From assembly GCF_009617755.1 (NCBI RefSeq), contig NZ_BGZH01000001.1, forward strand, positions 2,418,001-2,482,000: a stretch of DNA of 64,000 nt, given 5' to 3'. Origin of the DNA: Marinobacter salsuginis (lineage in GTDB: Bacteria > Pseudomonadota > Gammaproteobacteria > Pseudomonadales > Oleiphilaceae). The position numbers and the translations under genes were made by a program. Below, piece after piece: positions 27,071 to 36,248 of the stretch (position 1 is the first letter of the stretch; every line of letters starts with the position of its first letter). The notes below the pieces were generated by a model. That model worked only from the letters and a program-made list of their open reading frames with translations, was not told the origin of the DNA and made no database searches.

Positions 27071-28239
27071 GATGATCCTCCTTTGCCTTGTTTGGCCTCA
27101 ACTTCAGCTACCCACAGGTCGTGGTGCTGGCGAGCCCACTCGAGATCAACCTGCCCGTTGCCCATGGCGTCGAACGCGCCTTCCATACCGACAGAGCCGA
27201 TGTAGATATGGGCAATGATGGCCAGCATCATCACAAACGCTACAATCGAATGCCAGATGTTCGCGTATTGCATCTCTTCATGGGGTGCGAGATCGGTCGG
27301 GAAGCTGGTTCCCAGAATGCTGTTGATCACCGCGAATGTGTCGGCAAACATCGGCATCTGGAACGGAAACAGCAGTGACAGACCTGACAGGGATACCGAG
27401 ACGCCCAGAATCATCACCGTCCAGAAAATGATCTTCTGGCCAGCATTGAACTTCTTGGCGGAAGGGTGGCCTTTGGTAAAGATACCGCCGCCAGCCTTGA
27501 TCCACTGCCAATCGAGTTTGTTGGGTATGTTGTGGGCAACCCACATCACGAAGGTCATCACCAGGCCGAGCATAAATGCCCAGGCCACGTTGTTATGCAG
27601 CCATTTGGAACCGGCTGCCAACGTGGCAAACGCGTCCGGCCCCATAACCGGAATCAGGAAGCTGCGTCCCATCAAGGTGATCAGCCCGGTCAGGCCGAGT
27701 GCGATGAACGAGCCGGCCAGCAACCAGTGACCAAAGCGCTCGACAGCCTTGAACCGCTCAATGGTGGTACCCGCAGGCCCGCCATCAATCATGATTTTGC
27801 CGCGAACGAAATAGAACACCACCAGCAGGCCGATGATCGCGAGCAGTGCGCCGCCGCCATAGGTGATCATCGGGCCTTCCCGAAGCTTCCACCAGGGCAT
27901 GCCGCCGTCCTGAATCAGCACATCGGCGGCTGGGCCGCGTACCTGAGTGGTTGGCTCAATTTCGTTGTAGCGGATAGCCCGCCAGTTTTCCGAATCGGAG
28001 ACGCCGCCCCGGGTTCCCAAAGGCGCCGAGACAGAGGGTGCGTTCTCCGGATTACCAAGATTCTGAGAGCGGAAACTGTCGTCGACTTCCAGCTGCTTTT
28101 GGCGTCGCAGGATGTCTTCGAGGGTTTGAGCCCCACCGGTTGCGCTTCGTTCCGGTTCGGGAATGTCCTGCGCCCAGGCAGGATTGAATAACAGCGTCGC
28201 TAGCACCAGGGCGACGACGCCTATCAGTTTTTTGTTCAT
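27067..28239 (-). CDS. fdhC: Formate dehydrogenase gamma subunit (cytochrome b)
   Basis: A 390-residue inner-membrane cytochrome b. A signal peptide (ending PAWAQD) and a periplasmic extension of about 100 residues precede the first core helix. Then come about five transmembrane helices with histidines suited to haem binding: ERFGHWLLAG, KWLHNNVAW, NIWHSIVAF and AIIAHIYIG. It takes electrons from the iron-sulfur subunit and reduces quinone. The long N-terminal extension is typical of the Pseudomonas/Marinobacter-type FDH and not of E. coli FdnI. Confidence 0.9.
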   Translation of the reverse strand: MNKKLIGVVALVLATLLFNPAWAQDIPEPERSATGGAQTLEDILRRQKQLEVDDSFRSQNLGNPENAPSVSAPLGTRGGVSDSENWRAIRYNEIEPTTQVRGPAADVLIQDGGMPWWKLREGPMITYGGGALLAIIGLLVVFYFVRGKIMIDGGPAGTTIERFKAVERFGHWLLAGSFIALGLTGLITLMGRSFLIPVMGPDAFATLAAGSKWLHNNVAWAFMLGLVMTFVMWVAHNIPNKLDWQWIKAGGGIFTKGHPSAKKFNAGQKIIFWTVMILGVSVSLSGLSLLFPFQMPMFADTFAVINSILGTSFPTDLAPHEEMQYANIWHSIVAFVMMLAIIAHIYIGSVGMEGAFDAMGNGQVDLEWARQHHDLWVAEVEAKQGKGGSS

Positions 28240-28292
28240 CTAGAGCACTCCAGCGGAATCAGCAAGAAGAAATCTATGCCGTAACCGAATTC

Positions 28293-28310
28293 GGGGCTCC
28301 GAAGAGCCCC
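28293..28310 (-). promoter_or_regulatory. Intercistronic hairpin with TTCG tetraloop between fdhB and fdhC
   Basis: On the transcribed strand the sequence is GGGGCTC-TTCG-GAGCCCC, a seven-base GC-rich stem closed by C(UUCG)G, an unusually stable loop. It lies in the 88-base gap between fdhB and fdhC. No T-run follows, so it is more likely an mRNA stability or processing element than a terminator. Confidence 0.6.
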
Positions 28311-28327
28311 AAATCCGTCAGGCCAGT

Positions 28328-28936
28328 TTATGCACCCTTCTTCTCGTAGGCAGTGCCCCATCCCCACGCACCGGAACCGAAACCACGGTTCACAATACGC
28401 TGGCGATAGATATCCGCAACCTCGTCGCCGTCACCGGCCAACAGGGCTTTGGTTGAGCACATTTCCGCACAGATCGGCAGTTTGCCCTCAGCAATACGGT
28501 TACGACCGTACTTCTGGAACTCAACAGTGGAATTGTCTTCTTCCGGACCGCCTGCACAGAACGTGCATTTGTCCATCTTGCCCCGGCTGCCAAAGTTGCC
28601 CGCTTGCGGGAACTGGGGCGCACCGAACGGGCATGCGTAGAAGCAATAGCCACAACCGATACACAGGTCCTTGGAGTGGAGCACGACACCGTCTTCGGTC
28701 TGGTAGAAGCAATCCACCGGACAGACAGCCATGCAAGGCGCATCTGAACAGTGCATGCATGCTACAGAGATCGAACGCTCTCCCGGCTTGCCATCTTCGA
28801 TGGTTACCACCCGGCGACGGTTGATGCCCCAGGGAACCTCGTGCTCGTTCTTACAGGCCGTTACGCATGCATTACATTCGATGCAGCGCTCGGCGTCGCA
28901 AAGGAATTTTGCTCTTGCTTGTCCTTCAAGTGCCAT
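28328..28936 (-). CDS. fdhB: Formate dehydrogenase beta subunit, four-cluster ferredoxin
   Basis: A 202-residue iron-sulfur protein with four cysteine groups for [4Fe-4S] clusters: CIECNACVTACKNEH, CMHCSDAPCMAVCP, CIGCGYCFYACPFG and the pair CTFC/CAEMC. It wires the catalytic subunit to the cytochrome b. It has no membrane helix of its own, unlike E. coli FdnH, which agrees with the different gamma subunit. Sixteen bases separate it from fdhA. Confidence 0.93.
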   Translation of the reverse strand: MALEGQARAKFLCDAERCIECNACVTACKNEHEVPWGINRRRVVTIEDGKPGERSISVACMHCSDAPCMAVCPVDCFYQTEDGVVLHSKDLCIGCGYCFYACPFGAPQFPQAGNFGSRGKMDKCTFCAGGPEEDNSTVEFQKYGRNRIAEGKLPICAEMCSTKALLAGDGDEVADIYRQRIVNRGFGSGAWGWGTAYEKKGA

Positions 28937-28951
28937 GGTCTACACCTCTTG

Positions 28952-31837
28952 TTATGCCGGCATGATCGAACACAGGGTGGCTTTGGTCTCTTGCATCTGC
29001 GTGACCGAGTCGTACCCGTATGTTTGAACCGTGTTGGTGGATTCGCCCAGAACGATGGGGTCGGCGCCCTTGGGATACTTGTCCCGCAGGTCCTTGCCCT
29101 GATAATGACCGCCGAAGTGGAATGGCATGAACGCCACGCCTTCTCCGACCCGTTCTGTGACCATGGCCTTGACCTTGATCTTGGCTCCTTCTGGACCGTG
29201 CACCCAGACGTCGCTGCCATCACGGACGTTCAGATTGTTGGCGTCGCGCGGATTGATCTCGATGAACATATCCTGCTGAAGTTCCGCCAGCCAGGGGTTC
29301 GAGCGGGTTTCGTCACCACCACCCTCGTACTCAACCAGACGACCGGAGGTGAGGATGATCGGGAACTCCTTGCTGAAGTCCTTCTGCTGGATGGATTCAT
29401 ACATGGTCGGAACCCGCCAGAAGGTCTTGTCTTCGTAGGTCGGGTAGTCGGCCACGAGGTCGCGACGGTTGGTGTACAGGGGCTCGCGGTGCAGCGGTAC
29501 CGGGTCCGGGAAGTTCCAGACGATGGCACGGGCCTTGGCATTGCCGAACGGCGCGCACTCGTGCTTGATGGCCACTCGCTGGATACCGCCGGAGAGATCG
29601 GTTTTCCAGTTGGTGGAGGGGCCTGCCACTGCTTCGATGCTGGCTCGCTCTTCGGCGGTCAAATCGCCGTCCCAGCCCAGGTCCATCAGCATCTGCATGG
29701 TGAACTCGGGGTAGCCATCCTTGATTTCCGAGTTCTTGGAGTAAACACCGTCTGCCAGAATGTTCTGGCCGTTGTGTTCAACACCGAAACGGGCCCGGAA
29801 CGTCAGGCCGCCCTCGGAGACTGGCAAGGACATGTCGTACAGGTTGGCGGTGCCCGGATGGTTCATCTCGGGGGTGCCCCAGCACGGCCACGGCATGCCA
29901 TAGAAATCACCATCGCAAGGTCCACCCACGGCACGCAGTGTGGTCTTGTCGAAGTGATGCTGATACTGCATGTGCTTCTTGAGGCGCTCTGGAGACTGGC
30001 CGGTATAGCCGATGGTCCACATGCCGCGGTTGAATTCGCGGGTGATGTCTTCAATCGACGGCTCATCTCCGTCAATGGCGATGTTGCGGAACATGCGATC
30101 GGTAAAGCCGAACTTGTCCGCAAACAGCTTCATGATTTCGTGGTCGACCTTGGAGTCGAACAGCGGTTCAACCACCTTCTCCCGCCACTGAAGTGAGCGG
30201 TTGGAAGCGGTCACCGAGCCGTAAGTCTCGAACTGGGTCGTGGTGGGCAACAGGTATGCGCCCTCCTTACGATCATGCAACACCGCAGAGACAGTGGGGA
30301 AGGGGTCAACCACGACCAGCAGGTCGAGCTTCTCCATGGCTTCCTTCATTTCTGTCATCCGGGTCTGCGAGTTGGGCGCGTGGCCCCACAGAACCATGGC
30401 GCGGGTGTTATCCGGCTGCTCAAGGTTTTCCTTGGCTTCCAGAACACCGTCAATCCAGCGGGAGACCGGAATGCCCTTCTCGTTCATCATGGCCCGGGAC
30501 TTGCCGTCTTTATCCATAACGGCAAAGCGGCCTTTCAGCCAGTCGAGGTCCTCTTCCCAGACTCGAGCCCAGTGGGCCCAGGAACCAGCAGACAGTCCGT
30601 AATAGCCCGGCAGTGTATCGGCGAGCACGCCCAGATCCGTTGCGCCCTGAACGTTGTCGTGGCCGCGGAAGATGTTCGTACCGCCGCCTGCTACGCCCAT
30701 GTTGCCGAGGGCCAGCTGCAGCACGCAGTAGGCGCGGGTATTGTTGTTACCGTTGGTGTGCTGGGTACCACCCATGCACCAGATGACAGTGCCGGGCCGA
30801 TTGTTGGCGAGAGTGCGAGCTACACGCTCAAGCTGTGCGCCAGGCGCACCGGTAACACGCTCCACTTCTTCGGGGTTCCAGCGCTTCACTTCCTCGCGGA
30901 TGTCCTCCATGCCGTATACACGGGTACGGATGAACTCTTTGTCTTCCCAGCCGTTCTCGAAGATGTGCCAGAGAATGCCCCACACCAGCGCAACGTCTGA
31001 GCCCGGACGGAAACGCACAAACTCGTCGGCATGGGCTGCTGTGCGAGTGAAGCGCGGATCGCAGACGATCAGCGGAGCGTTGTTCTCTTCCTTCGCCTTC
31101 AGTACGTGCAACAGCGACACCGGGTGCGCTTCAGCGGGGTTGCCCCCGATGATGAAGATCGCCTTGGACTTGTGGATGTCGTTGTAGGAGTTGGTCATCG
31201 CGCCGTAGCCCCAGGTGTTGGCTACGCCGGCAACCGTGGTCGAGTGACAGATACGGGCCTGGTGATCAACGTTGTTGGTGCCCCAGTAGCCGGCAAACTT
31301 CCGGAACAGGTAGGCCTGCTCGTTGTTGAACTTGGCACTGCCGAGCCAGTAAACGGAATCGGGACCACTCTCCTCGCGGATTTGCAGCATCTTGTCGCCG
31401 ATTTCGTTGATGGCCTGGTCCCAGGGAATCTTCTGCCACTGGCCGTTGACCATCTTCATGGGACTCTTCAGACGGCGCTCGCCGTGGGCGTGCTCCCGAA
31501 CCGATGCGCCCTTGGCGCAGTGAGCGCCCATGTTGAAGGGGCTGTCCCAGCCCGGTTCCTGGCCGGTCCAGACGCCGTTCTGTACTTCCGCCTCGACGGT
31601 ACAGCCGACCGAGCAGTGCGTACACACCGATTTCTTGACGACCACTTCACCGCCACCGGTGGCTGGAGCTGCCGCTTCAACCCGACCCGATGTCAGCGAC
31701 AGTGCCGCCAGACCACCCACTGCGACACCAGACGTTGTCAGGAATTGACGACGATCCAGCGTTTTCGCAGCGAGAGAAGAAAGCAAAGAGCCTGCACGGG
31801 GGCCTTTCGCTACCCCGTTGGTCTTCTTCCTTAACAT
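28952..31837 (-). CDS. fdhA: Formate dehydrogenase catalytic subunit (Mo/W-bisMGD)
   Basis: A 961-residue molybdopterin oxidoreductase. A twin-arginine signal (DRRQFLTTSG, about residues 28-37) directs it to the periplasm. The [4Fe-4S] site is CTHCSVGC with a later HCAKG. The metal ligand is cysteine in RICHS (near residue 197), where E. coli FdnG has selenocysteine; the following His is kept. The C-terminal bisMGD-binding domain is intact. It oxidises formate to CO2. The tungstate importer nearby makes tungsten a possible metal. AGAGG precedes ATG 31837. Confidence 0.95.
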   Translation of the reverse strand: MLRKKTNGVAKGPRAGSLLSSLAAKTLDRRQFLTTSGVAVGGLAALSLTSGRVEAAAPATGGGEVVVKKSVCTHCSVGCTVEAEVQNGVWTGQEPGWDSPFNMGAHCAKGASVREHAHGERRLKSPMKMVNGQWQKIPWDQAINEIGDKMLQIREESGPDSVYWLGSAKFNNEQAYLFRKFAGYWGTNNVDHQARICHSTTVAGVANTWGYGAMTNSYNDIHKSKAIFIIGGNPAEAHPVSLLHVLKAKEENNAPLIVCDPRFTRTAAHADEFVRFRPGSDVALVWGILWHIFENGWEDKEFIRTRVYGMEDIREEVKRWNPEEVERVTGAPGAQLERVARTLANNRPGTVIWCMGGTQHTNGNNNTRAYCVLQLALGNMGVAGGGTNIFRGHDNVQGATDLGVLADTLPGYYGLSAGSWAHWARVWEEDLDWLKGRFAVMDKDGKSRAMMNEKGIPVSRWIDGVLEAKENLEQPDNTRAMVLWGHAPNSQTRMTEMKEAMEKLDLLVVVDPFPTVSAVLHDRKEGAYLLPTTTQFETYGSVTASNRSLQWREKVVEPLFDSKVDHEIMKLFADKFGFTDRMFRNIAIDGDEPSIEDITREFNRGMWTIGYTGQSPERLKKHMQYQHHFDKTTLRAVGGPCDGDFYGMPWPCWGTPEMNHPGTANLYDMSLPVSEGGLTFRARFGVEHNGQNILADGVYSKNSEIKDGYPEFTMQMLMDLGWDGDLTAEERASIEAVAGPSTNWKTDLSGGIQRVAIKHECAPFGNAKARAIVWNFPDPVPLHREPLYTNRRDLVADYPTYEDKTFWRVPTMYESIQQKDFSKEFPIILTSGRLVEYEGGGDETRSNPWLAELQQDMFIEINPRDANNLNVRDGSDVWVHGPEGAKIKVKAMVTERVGEGVAFMPFHFGGHYQGKDLRDKYPKGADPIVLGESTNTVQTYGYDSVTQMQETKATLCSIMPA

Positions 31838-31928
31838 GTCGTATACCTCTCTCTTTTATTATTCTCGTTTTTCCGGAAAGCTCAGTCTCTCAAGGGCCTT
31901 TCGCAACCTTGATCAACTCAGACCACCG

Positions 31929-32120
31929 TTAAAAGCGAGCCGATTCGAAATATTTACGTGTGTGTTCGGTATCACGTAATCCGCGGCTTTTCGGTGCGTC
32001 TGTTCTGACGACCTCGGCTGCGGCGTTCGGTGCAACCGTCGCTGCCACCGCAGCCGGAGCTGCGAAAGCGGCCATTTTCAGGAAATGGCGACGGCTGTTT
32101 TCACGCTTCGGGTTGTCCAT
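31929..32120 (-). CDS. Small Tat-signal protein of the fdh region (FdhX-like)
   Basis: A 63-residue protein with a twin-arginine motif (NSRRHFLKMA) and a hydrophobic stretch, ending in a short tail with RDTEHTRKYFESARF. Small proteins of this kind regularly precede fdhA genes and are annotated as formate dehydrogenase region Tat targets. GGAGG six bases before ATG 32120. The HTRKYFESARF tail is the conserved part of the family. Exact role unknown; it may be a small FDH subunit or an assembly factor. Confidence 0.8.
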   Translation of the reverse strand: MDNPKRENSRRHFLKMAAFAAPAAVAATVAPNAAAEVVRTDAPKSRGLRDTEHTRKYFESARF

Positions 32121-32160
32121 TGGACACCTCCCCCTGGGTTAAGGGACCTGTCGGTCCCGG

Positions 32161-32772
32161 TTACTGAATTGCAAAGGCTTCGGCTTCCACTGCCATGAAG
32201 GCTCGGCCAAGCGAGCCCACCGGCGCGTAGAAGATGGCACTTTGCGCTTCTTCCAAGTCGGTAAAAAACAGTTCTGCCCACTTCGCCAAATGGGCATCAA
32301 AAAAAGCTTTCTGGGAGGCCACACCGCTGTCGCAGGGAAATTCGCCGGTGATAATCCCGGCCATGATTTCACACAGGGTGCAGATGTGGTCTTCCGGTTC
32401 CTTGACGTCGCTGCGGGCTTTGATACCACGTGACCGCAAATCGCTTCTGAGCTCGGCCAGGGGCTTTTCGTTCAGGAAGCCGGTGAGGTAGTAGCTGGCA
32501 TAGGGAAGGAGCTCCCCCCTGCCCAGACCGACAAACAGGTTGTTGAACTCCCGCTCGAGATCGTAGGGGTTGGTGCGCTCTGCGAGCTTGGCCAGGTTCT
32601 TCGAGGCGGTGCCCAGGGGTGTGTCGTCCCCCTGCAACGAGGCCAGACCTTGCAGCAATTCCGCCGAGGGTGGTCGGTCAAGCAGGACGCCCAGCAGCTG
32701 ATAGATTTGGGCCCGCGCTCTATCTTCGTCAGTGATTGAGCGCGGGCACTGGATTTCGGCCGTGTCAGTCAA
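32161..32772 (-). CDS. TorD/DmsD-family maturation chaperone for formate dehydrogenase
   Basis: A 203-residue all-helical protein. The family features LYQLLGVLLDRPP-like (QIYQLLGVLLDRPP) near residue 18, the FNNLFVGLGRGELLPYASYYL block and EDHICTLCEIM are typical of cytoplasmic redox-enzyme maturation proteins. It should hold the Tat signal of FdhA until its cofactor is inserted. The start is TTG 32772 with AAGGAAAA upstream. Confidence 0.85.
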   Translation of the reverse strand: MTDTAEIQCPRSITDEDRARAQIYQLLGVLLDRPPSAELLQGLASLQGDDTPLGTASKNLAKLAERTNPYDLEREFNNLFVGLGRGELLPYASYYLTGFLNEKPLAELRSDLRSRGIKARSDVKEPEDHICTLCEIMAGIITGEFPCDSGVASQKAFFDAHLAKWAELFFTDLEEAQSAIFYAPVGSLGRAFMAVEAEAFAIQ

Positions 32773-32881
32773 GTCGTTTTCCTTCTAATTATTATGTGCG
32801 CTCTCTCACACTATCTTAGTGCACAAACGAGAATAGTGGGGTAAGCCACGTTTATTTCGCCAATAGGTGAAATGCATTCTG

Positions 32882-33529
32882 CTAATAGTCAAAACGCATG
32901 CGAGGGCGGAATCGCGGTTCCGGCACCTCTTCTGATTGGCTGTTCTCCGGTTGTGCGGTCACTCGGTTGGTCAGCTCCGCCTGCCCGGTATGGTCGTCCT
33001 GCTCAATGGCTGCCTGTTCATCCCCATGCCCGTCAGCTTCCGACTGACCGGTGACCGGGGATTCGGCATCGGCCGGGGAGGGTTGAGCCAACGACTGCAC
33101 TGGTTCATCAATGACATCCGCCGCTTTCTTGGCTTTATCCACCAGCCCTTCGCCGACCCGATAGAGTGATTTCACGGTTTGCCCGGCCGTCGACGCCAGG
33201 GTGTAATCCTCGTCGTAGTCATTCAGCCCATCGAGAACAGCCAGCACCGGATTGGATTTCCAGAGGCTTCTCAGGGCCTTTCGGCGCAGGAACTCGGGTA
33301 TTTCCTTGCGCATGAAACCGGTGATATCCGTTCCGATCTCAATGGACGAGGGATCTGGCAGTCCGTACTTCTCCAGAAGCTCCGGTTCAGACAGGCTCTC
33401 GTTAACGGCGAGTTCCTGTTCCTCCGGGGCCGGTTCGGCTTGCTCCGGCGCCGGAGGCGGCGTGGGTTCTACCGTTCTGTTGGCTTCGGCCTTTTTGCGC
33501 GCCCAGCGCTGCCAGCGTGATTCAACCAT
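32882..33529 (-). CDS. DUF3306 protein
   Basis: A 215-residue soluble protein. MVESRWQRWARKKAEA at the start and the block FLRRKALRSLWKSNPVLAVL near residue 80 mark DUF3306. The region between and the C-terminal half are rich in Pro, Glu and Gln and look disordered. It overlaps the DUF3305 stop by one base. These two families travel with Fdh clusters, but their biochemical role is not established; maturation or stability of the enzyme is the natural guess. Confidence 0.8.
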   Translation of the reverse strand: MVESRWQRWARKKAEANRTVEPTPPPAPEQAEPAPEEQELAVNESLSEPELLEKYGLPDPSSIEIGTDITGFMRKEIPEFLRRKALRSLWKSNPVLAVLDGLNDYDEDYTLASTAGQTVKSLYRVGEGLVDKAKKAADVIDEPVQSLAQPSPADAESPVTGQSEADGHGDEQAAIEQDDHTGQAELTNRVTAQPENSQSEEVPEPRFRPRMRFDY

Positions 33530-34107
33530 TACTGTAACCTGGGTTTCTTGATGTTGGCGGGAGCCCGGTACACATCGCTTTCCTGCCGAATACGTGGATC
33601 ACCCTTGGCGTCTTCCACAGCGTCCACGCGCACCTCATCCCGGCGCCGTTTCTTGAACGGCTCCTCGATGTAATGCATGTCGACAAATTCCTTGATCCAG
33701 GCGGCCAGGGATTCCGGAATAGGCACGGCCTCAACAATGCTTTCGCCGCTGTCCAGGGAGTCCAGAGCCTCGTGGGCGCTGGCGGTAACGGTGCTGACCG
33801 CCCAGCCTGAGGGCGACTGACCGGTGACGTCACGGTCCAGGATGATCCAGACGGAAGGCGTGCTCATGTTGAGGGAGACGAGATAACCTTCGACATCGGC
33901 ACGGAACAGCTCCATAGTGACCGTGCCGGCGTGGTAATCGACCACCTCGCCCTCGCGTACCAGTTCTTTCCAGAAGGCGTCCGGTGCCCCGGGGATGACA
34001 GCAACAGGTTTCCAGACGTGTTTCGCCCACCGCGTTACCCCCGGCGATCGGCGAACAACGGCACCCACCTGCAATGCTCGTTTCCAGTGATCGGTTCTAC
34101 TGCTCAT
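33529..34107 (-). CDS. DUF3305 protein
   Basis: A 192-residue soluble protein of the DUF3305 family: WKPVAVIPGAP near residue 30, FHAGT-like DYHAGTVTMEL, then ALDSLDSGESIVEAVPIP and VDMHYIEEPFKKRRR. Start ATG 34107 is chosen because the family begins here; the frame extends upstream to 34305 across the promoter region without a usable site. It is the first gene of the fdh operon and divergent from the polyferredoxin gene. Function unknown. Confidence 0.8.
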   Translation of the reverse strand: MSSRTDHWKRALQVGAVVRRSPGVTRWAKHVWKPVAVIPGAPDAFWKELVREGEVVDYHAGTVTMELFRADVEGYLVSLNMSTPSVWIILDRDVTGQSPSGWAVSTVTASAHEALDSLDSGESIVEAVPIPESLAAWIKEFVDMHYIEEPFKKRRRDEVRVDAVEDAKGDPRIRQESDVYRAPANIKKPRLQ

Positions 34108-34249
34108 GATGTGTCTCTTTTTGTTATAGATAAAAGCTAGCAGGGCTCCAACAATTATCCAATTGTCCGAAAGTAGATGGCTGTGGCATGCTCGAAATAA
34201 GAGAGTGATTCGTATACGTATAACAACAACGAACAGAGTAAAGTTCCTG

Positions 34250-36229
34250 ATGACATCAAAAAAATCTCTATTGCTGTGCACCTGCGACAAGAGCCAGGGC
34301 TTCAATTCCGAGGCCCTTCAGGCGGTTGCGGGTGCCGAGCAGGTCGTCGCGGTAGACCAGCTGTGCGGCAACGATATGAAAGTCGCAGCCGAGCACCTGG
34401 GCGCCAGCAACGACGTGCTTATCGCCTGTGGCCAGCAGGCAGCGCTGTTCGAGCGCCTGGCCGAGGACATTCACGCCGAGATCCAGCATGTAGCGCCACT
34501 GCACACCATCGATATACGTGACCGGGCGGGTTGGAGTTCTGCCGATGCCAACCCCAAGCGGTTGGAAGCCAAACAGGCGGCCCTGGTGGCCGCAGCCCAG
34601 TTGCCAGGGCCCACCGCCCCGGCGAAAAGCATTCAGTCCAACGGCGTCTGTTGCATCGTAGGCCCCACCGAGCAAGCCATTCGCATGGCCGGGTTGGTAC
34701 AGGATGAGCTGGGCGTTACCTGTGTGGTCAACGATGCCGGCCCCATCCAGTTGCCATCGGCCGCCTACGACGTGGCCAAGGGTCAACTGACTAGCGCTTA
34801 TGGCGCCCTCGGCAACTTCAAGCTGGAGTTCGCCGGGTTGCAGACCCTGCATCCGGCCGGTCGGGGTGAGCTGGGTTACACGCCGGCGCAGACAACGGCT
34901 CGCAGCGAGTGCGACGTGTTTATTGATCTGCGCGGTGGCGCGCAGGCCTTCCCCAGCCACGAGAAGCGCAATGGGTATTTCTGGGCCGATCCGAACAAAG
35001 CCGGCGAGCTGGAACGCATTGCCCTCACAGCCAGGGAAATGGTGGGCGAGTTCGAAAAAACCGTCTTTTTCCGGCTGGAAGAGTCCCTGTGTGCCCATTC
35101 CCGGGCTAACAAGCCGGGCTGTACCCGGTGCCTGGACGTTTGCCCCACGGAAGCGATCTTCTCTGCCGGCGACCACATCCAGATCGATTCTGACATCTGC
35201 GCAGGTTGTGGCTCATGCGCGGCGGTTTGCCCCACATCCGCAGTCACCATGAACGAAACGCCCTACGAGGCGATAGTCAAAGTCATGGACGTGATGGCGA
35301 AGACCTATCGCGAGCACACTCACGAATCGCCACGCCTGGTATTCCATACCCTGGGCGCCGGCTCGGAAGCCATCACCTACCTGGCTCGCTACGACGATGG
35401 CCTGGCCGACGATCTGATCCCACTCGGACTGGAACATGTGGACCGTATTGGCCACGCCGAGATCATGGCGGCGTTCGGTGCCGGTTATGCCGAAGTGCTG
35501 ATTCTGGCAGACAACGAACTGGATCGTCGGGCCCTGGCGGCCGAAGTAGAATTGGCCCAGGCCATGCTCAAAGGCACCCATAACTCGCCAAGCCGGGTTC
35601 GGGTGATTGATGCCATAGAGTTGTCCGCGCCGGGCGACAACGCGGGACGGGTCAGTGAGCCGGTGCTGCTGGTGGGCGGCCGTCGCGACATTACCCGGGT
35701 GACCGCCACAGCCATGGCGGAGAAGGTGGACGAGCCGATCCCGCTGCCCAAGGGTGCGCCGTACGGTGCCATCGAGATCGATTCAGACAAATGCACTCTG
35801 TGCCTTGCCTGCGTTTCCCTGTGCCCCACCGGCGCACTGGGGGATCACCCGGACCGGCCGGAAGTGCAATTTACCGAGAACGCCTGTGTGCAGTGTGGTA
35901 TCTGCGACAGCACCTGCCCCGAAACGGCGATTACGCTCAAGCCGCAGCTGGATCTGTCAAAGGCTGCGCTCAGCCCGAGGGCTTTGCATGGCGAAGAACC
36001 GTTCGAGTGCATCCAGTGCGGCAAACCGTTTGGTGTGGCCAGTACCATCAACCGGATTGTCGAAAAGCTGGAGAACCAGCACTGGATGTACACCAAATCT
36101 GATAATGTCCAGCTCATCAAGATGTGCGACGACTGCCGGGTGAAGGCACAGTTCCATGGCGACACGGCGCCCATGGCTGGCGCCGCCAGACCCAGGGTCC
36201 GTACCAGTGATGACTACCGGGACAATTGA
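34250..36229 (+). CDS. Polyferredoxin-type protein of the fdh region
   Basis: A 659-residue cytoplasmic protein. The N-terminal 290 residues have no recognised fold but conserved cysteines (LLCTCDKSQGF, LCGND). Then come ferredoxin pairs CTRCLDVCPTEAI and CAGCGSCAAVCPTSA near residue 290-330, and CTLCLACVSLCPTGAL and CVQCGICDSTCPETAI near 510-560, with further cysteines CIQCGKPFG and CDDC near the end. Four [4Fe-4S] clusters are expected. It resembles proteins found beside Fdh operons in other Proteobacteria. Start ATG 34250 is preferred, though its ribosome binding site is weak. Confidence 0.82.
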   Translation: MTSKKSLLLCTCDKSQGFNSEALQAVAGAEQVVAVDQLCGNDMKVAAEHLGASNDVLIACGQQAALFERLAEDIHAEIQHVAPLHTIDIRDRAGWSSADANPKRLEAKQAALVAAAQLPGPTAPAKSIQSNGVCCIVGPTEQAIRMAGLVQDELGVTCVVNDAGPIQLPSAAYDVAKGQLTSAYGALGNFKLEFAGLQTLHPAGRGELGYTPAQTTARSECDVFIDLRGGAQAFPSHEKRNGYFWADPNKAGELERIALTAREMVGEFEKTVFFRLEESLCAHSRANKPGCTRCLDVCPTEAIFSAGDHIQIDSDICAGCGSCAAVCPTSAVTMNETPYEAIVKVMDVMAKTYREHTHESPRLVFHTLGAGSEAITYLARYDDGLADDLIPLGLEHVDRIGHAEIMAAFGAGYAEVLILADNELDRRALAAEVELAQAMLKGTHNSPSRVRVIDAIELSAPGDNAGRVSEPVLLVGGRRDITRVTATAMAEKVDEPIPLPKGAPYGAIEIDSDKCTLCLACVSLCPTGALGDHPDRPEVQFTENACVQCGICDSTCPETAITLKPQLDLSKAALSPRALHGEEPFECIQCGKPFGVASTINRIVEKLENQHWMYTKSDNVQLIKMCDDCRVKAQFHGDTAPMAGAARPRVRTSDDYRDN

Positions 36230-36248
36230 TTGATAGACAGGAATTTCC

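Noticed and set aside
28751..30196. 481-residue open frame on the plus strand
   Set aside because: It is antisense to fdhA/fdhB, whose protein sequence is unmistakable. Its composition is that of a shadow frame in GC-rich DNA.
31200..31280. Selenocysteine codon in fdhA
   Set aside because: The metal-ligand codon is TGT (Cys) in RICHS; there is no in-frame TGA, so no selenocysteine machinery is needed.
34211..34218. CGTATACG palindrome between DUF3305 and polyferredoxin genes as a ModE box
   Set aside because: Too short, and the flanks do not match the known TATAT-N-TAACG type of ModE site; left out as a feature.
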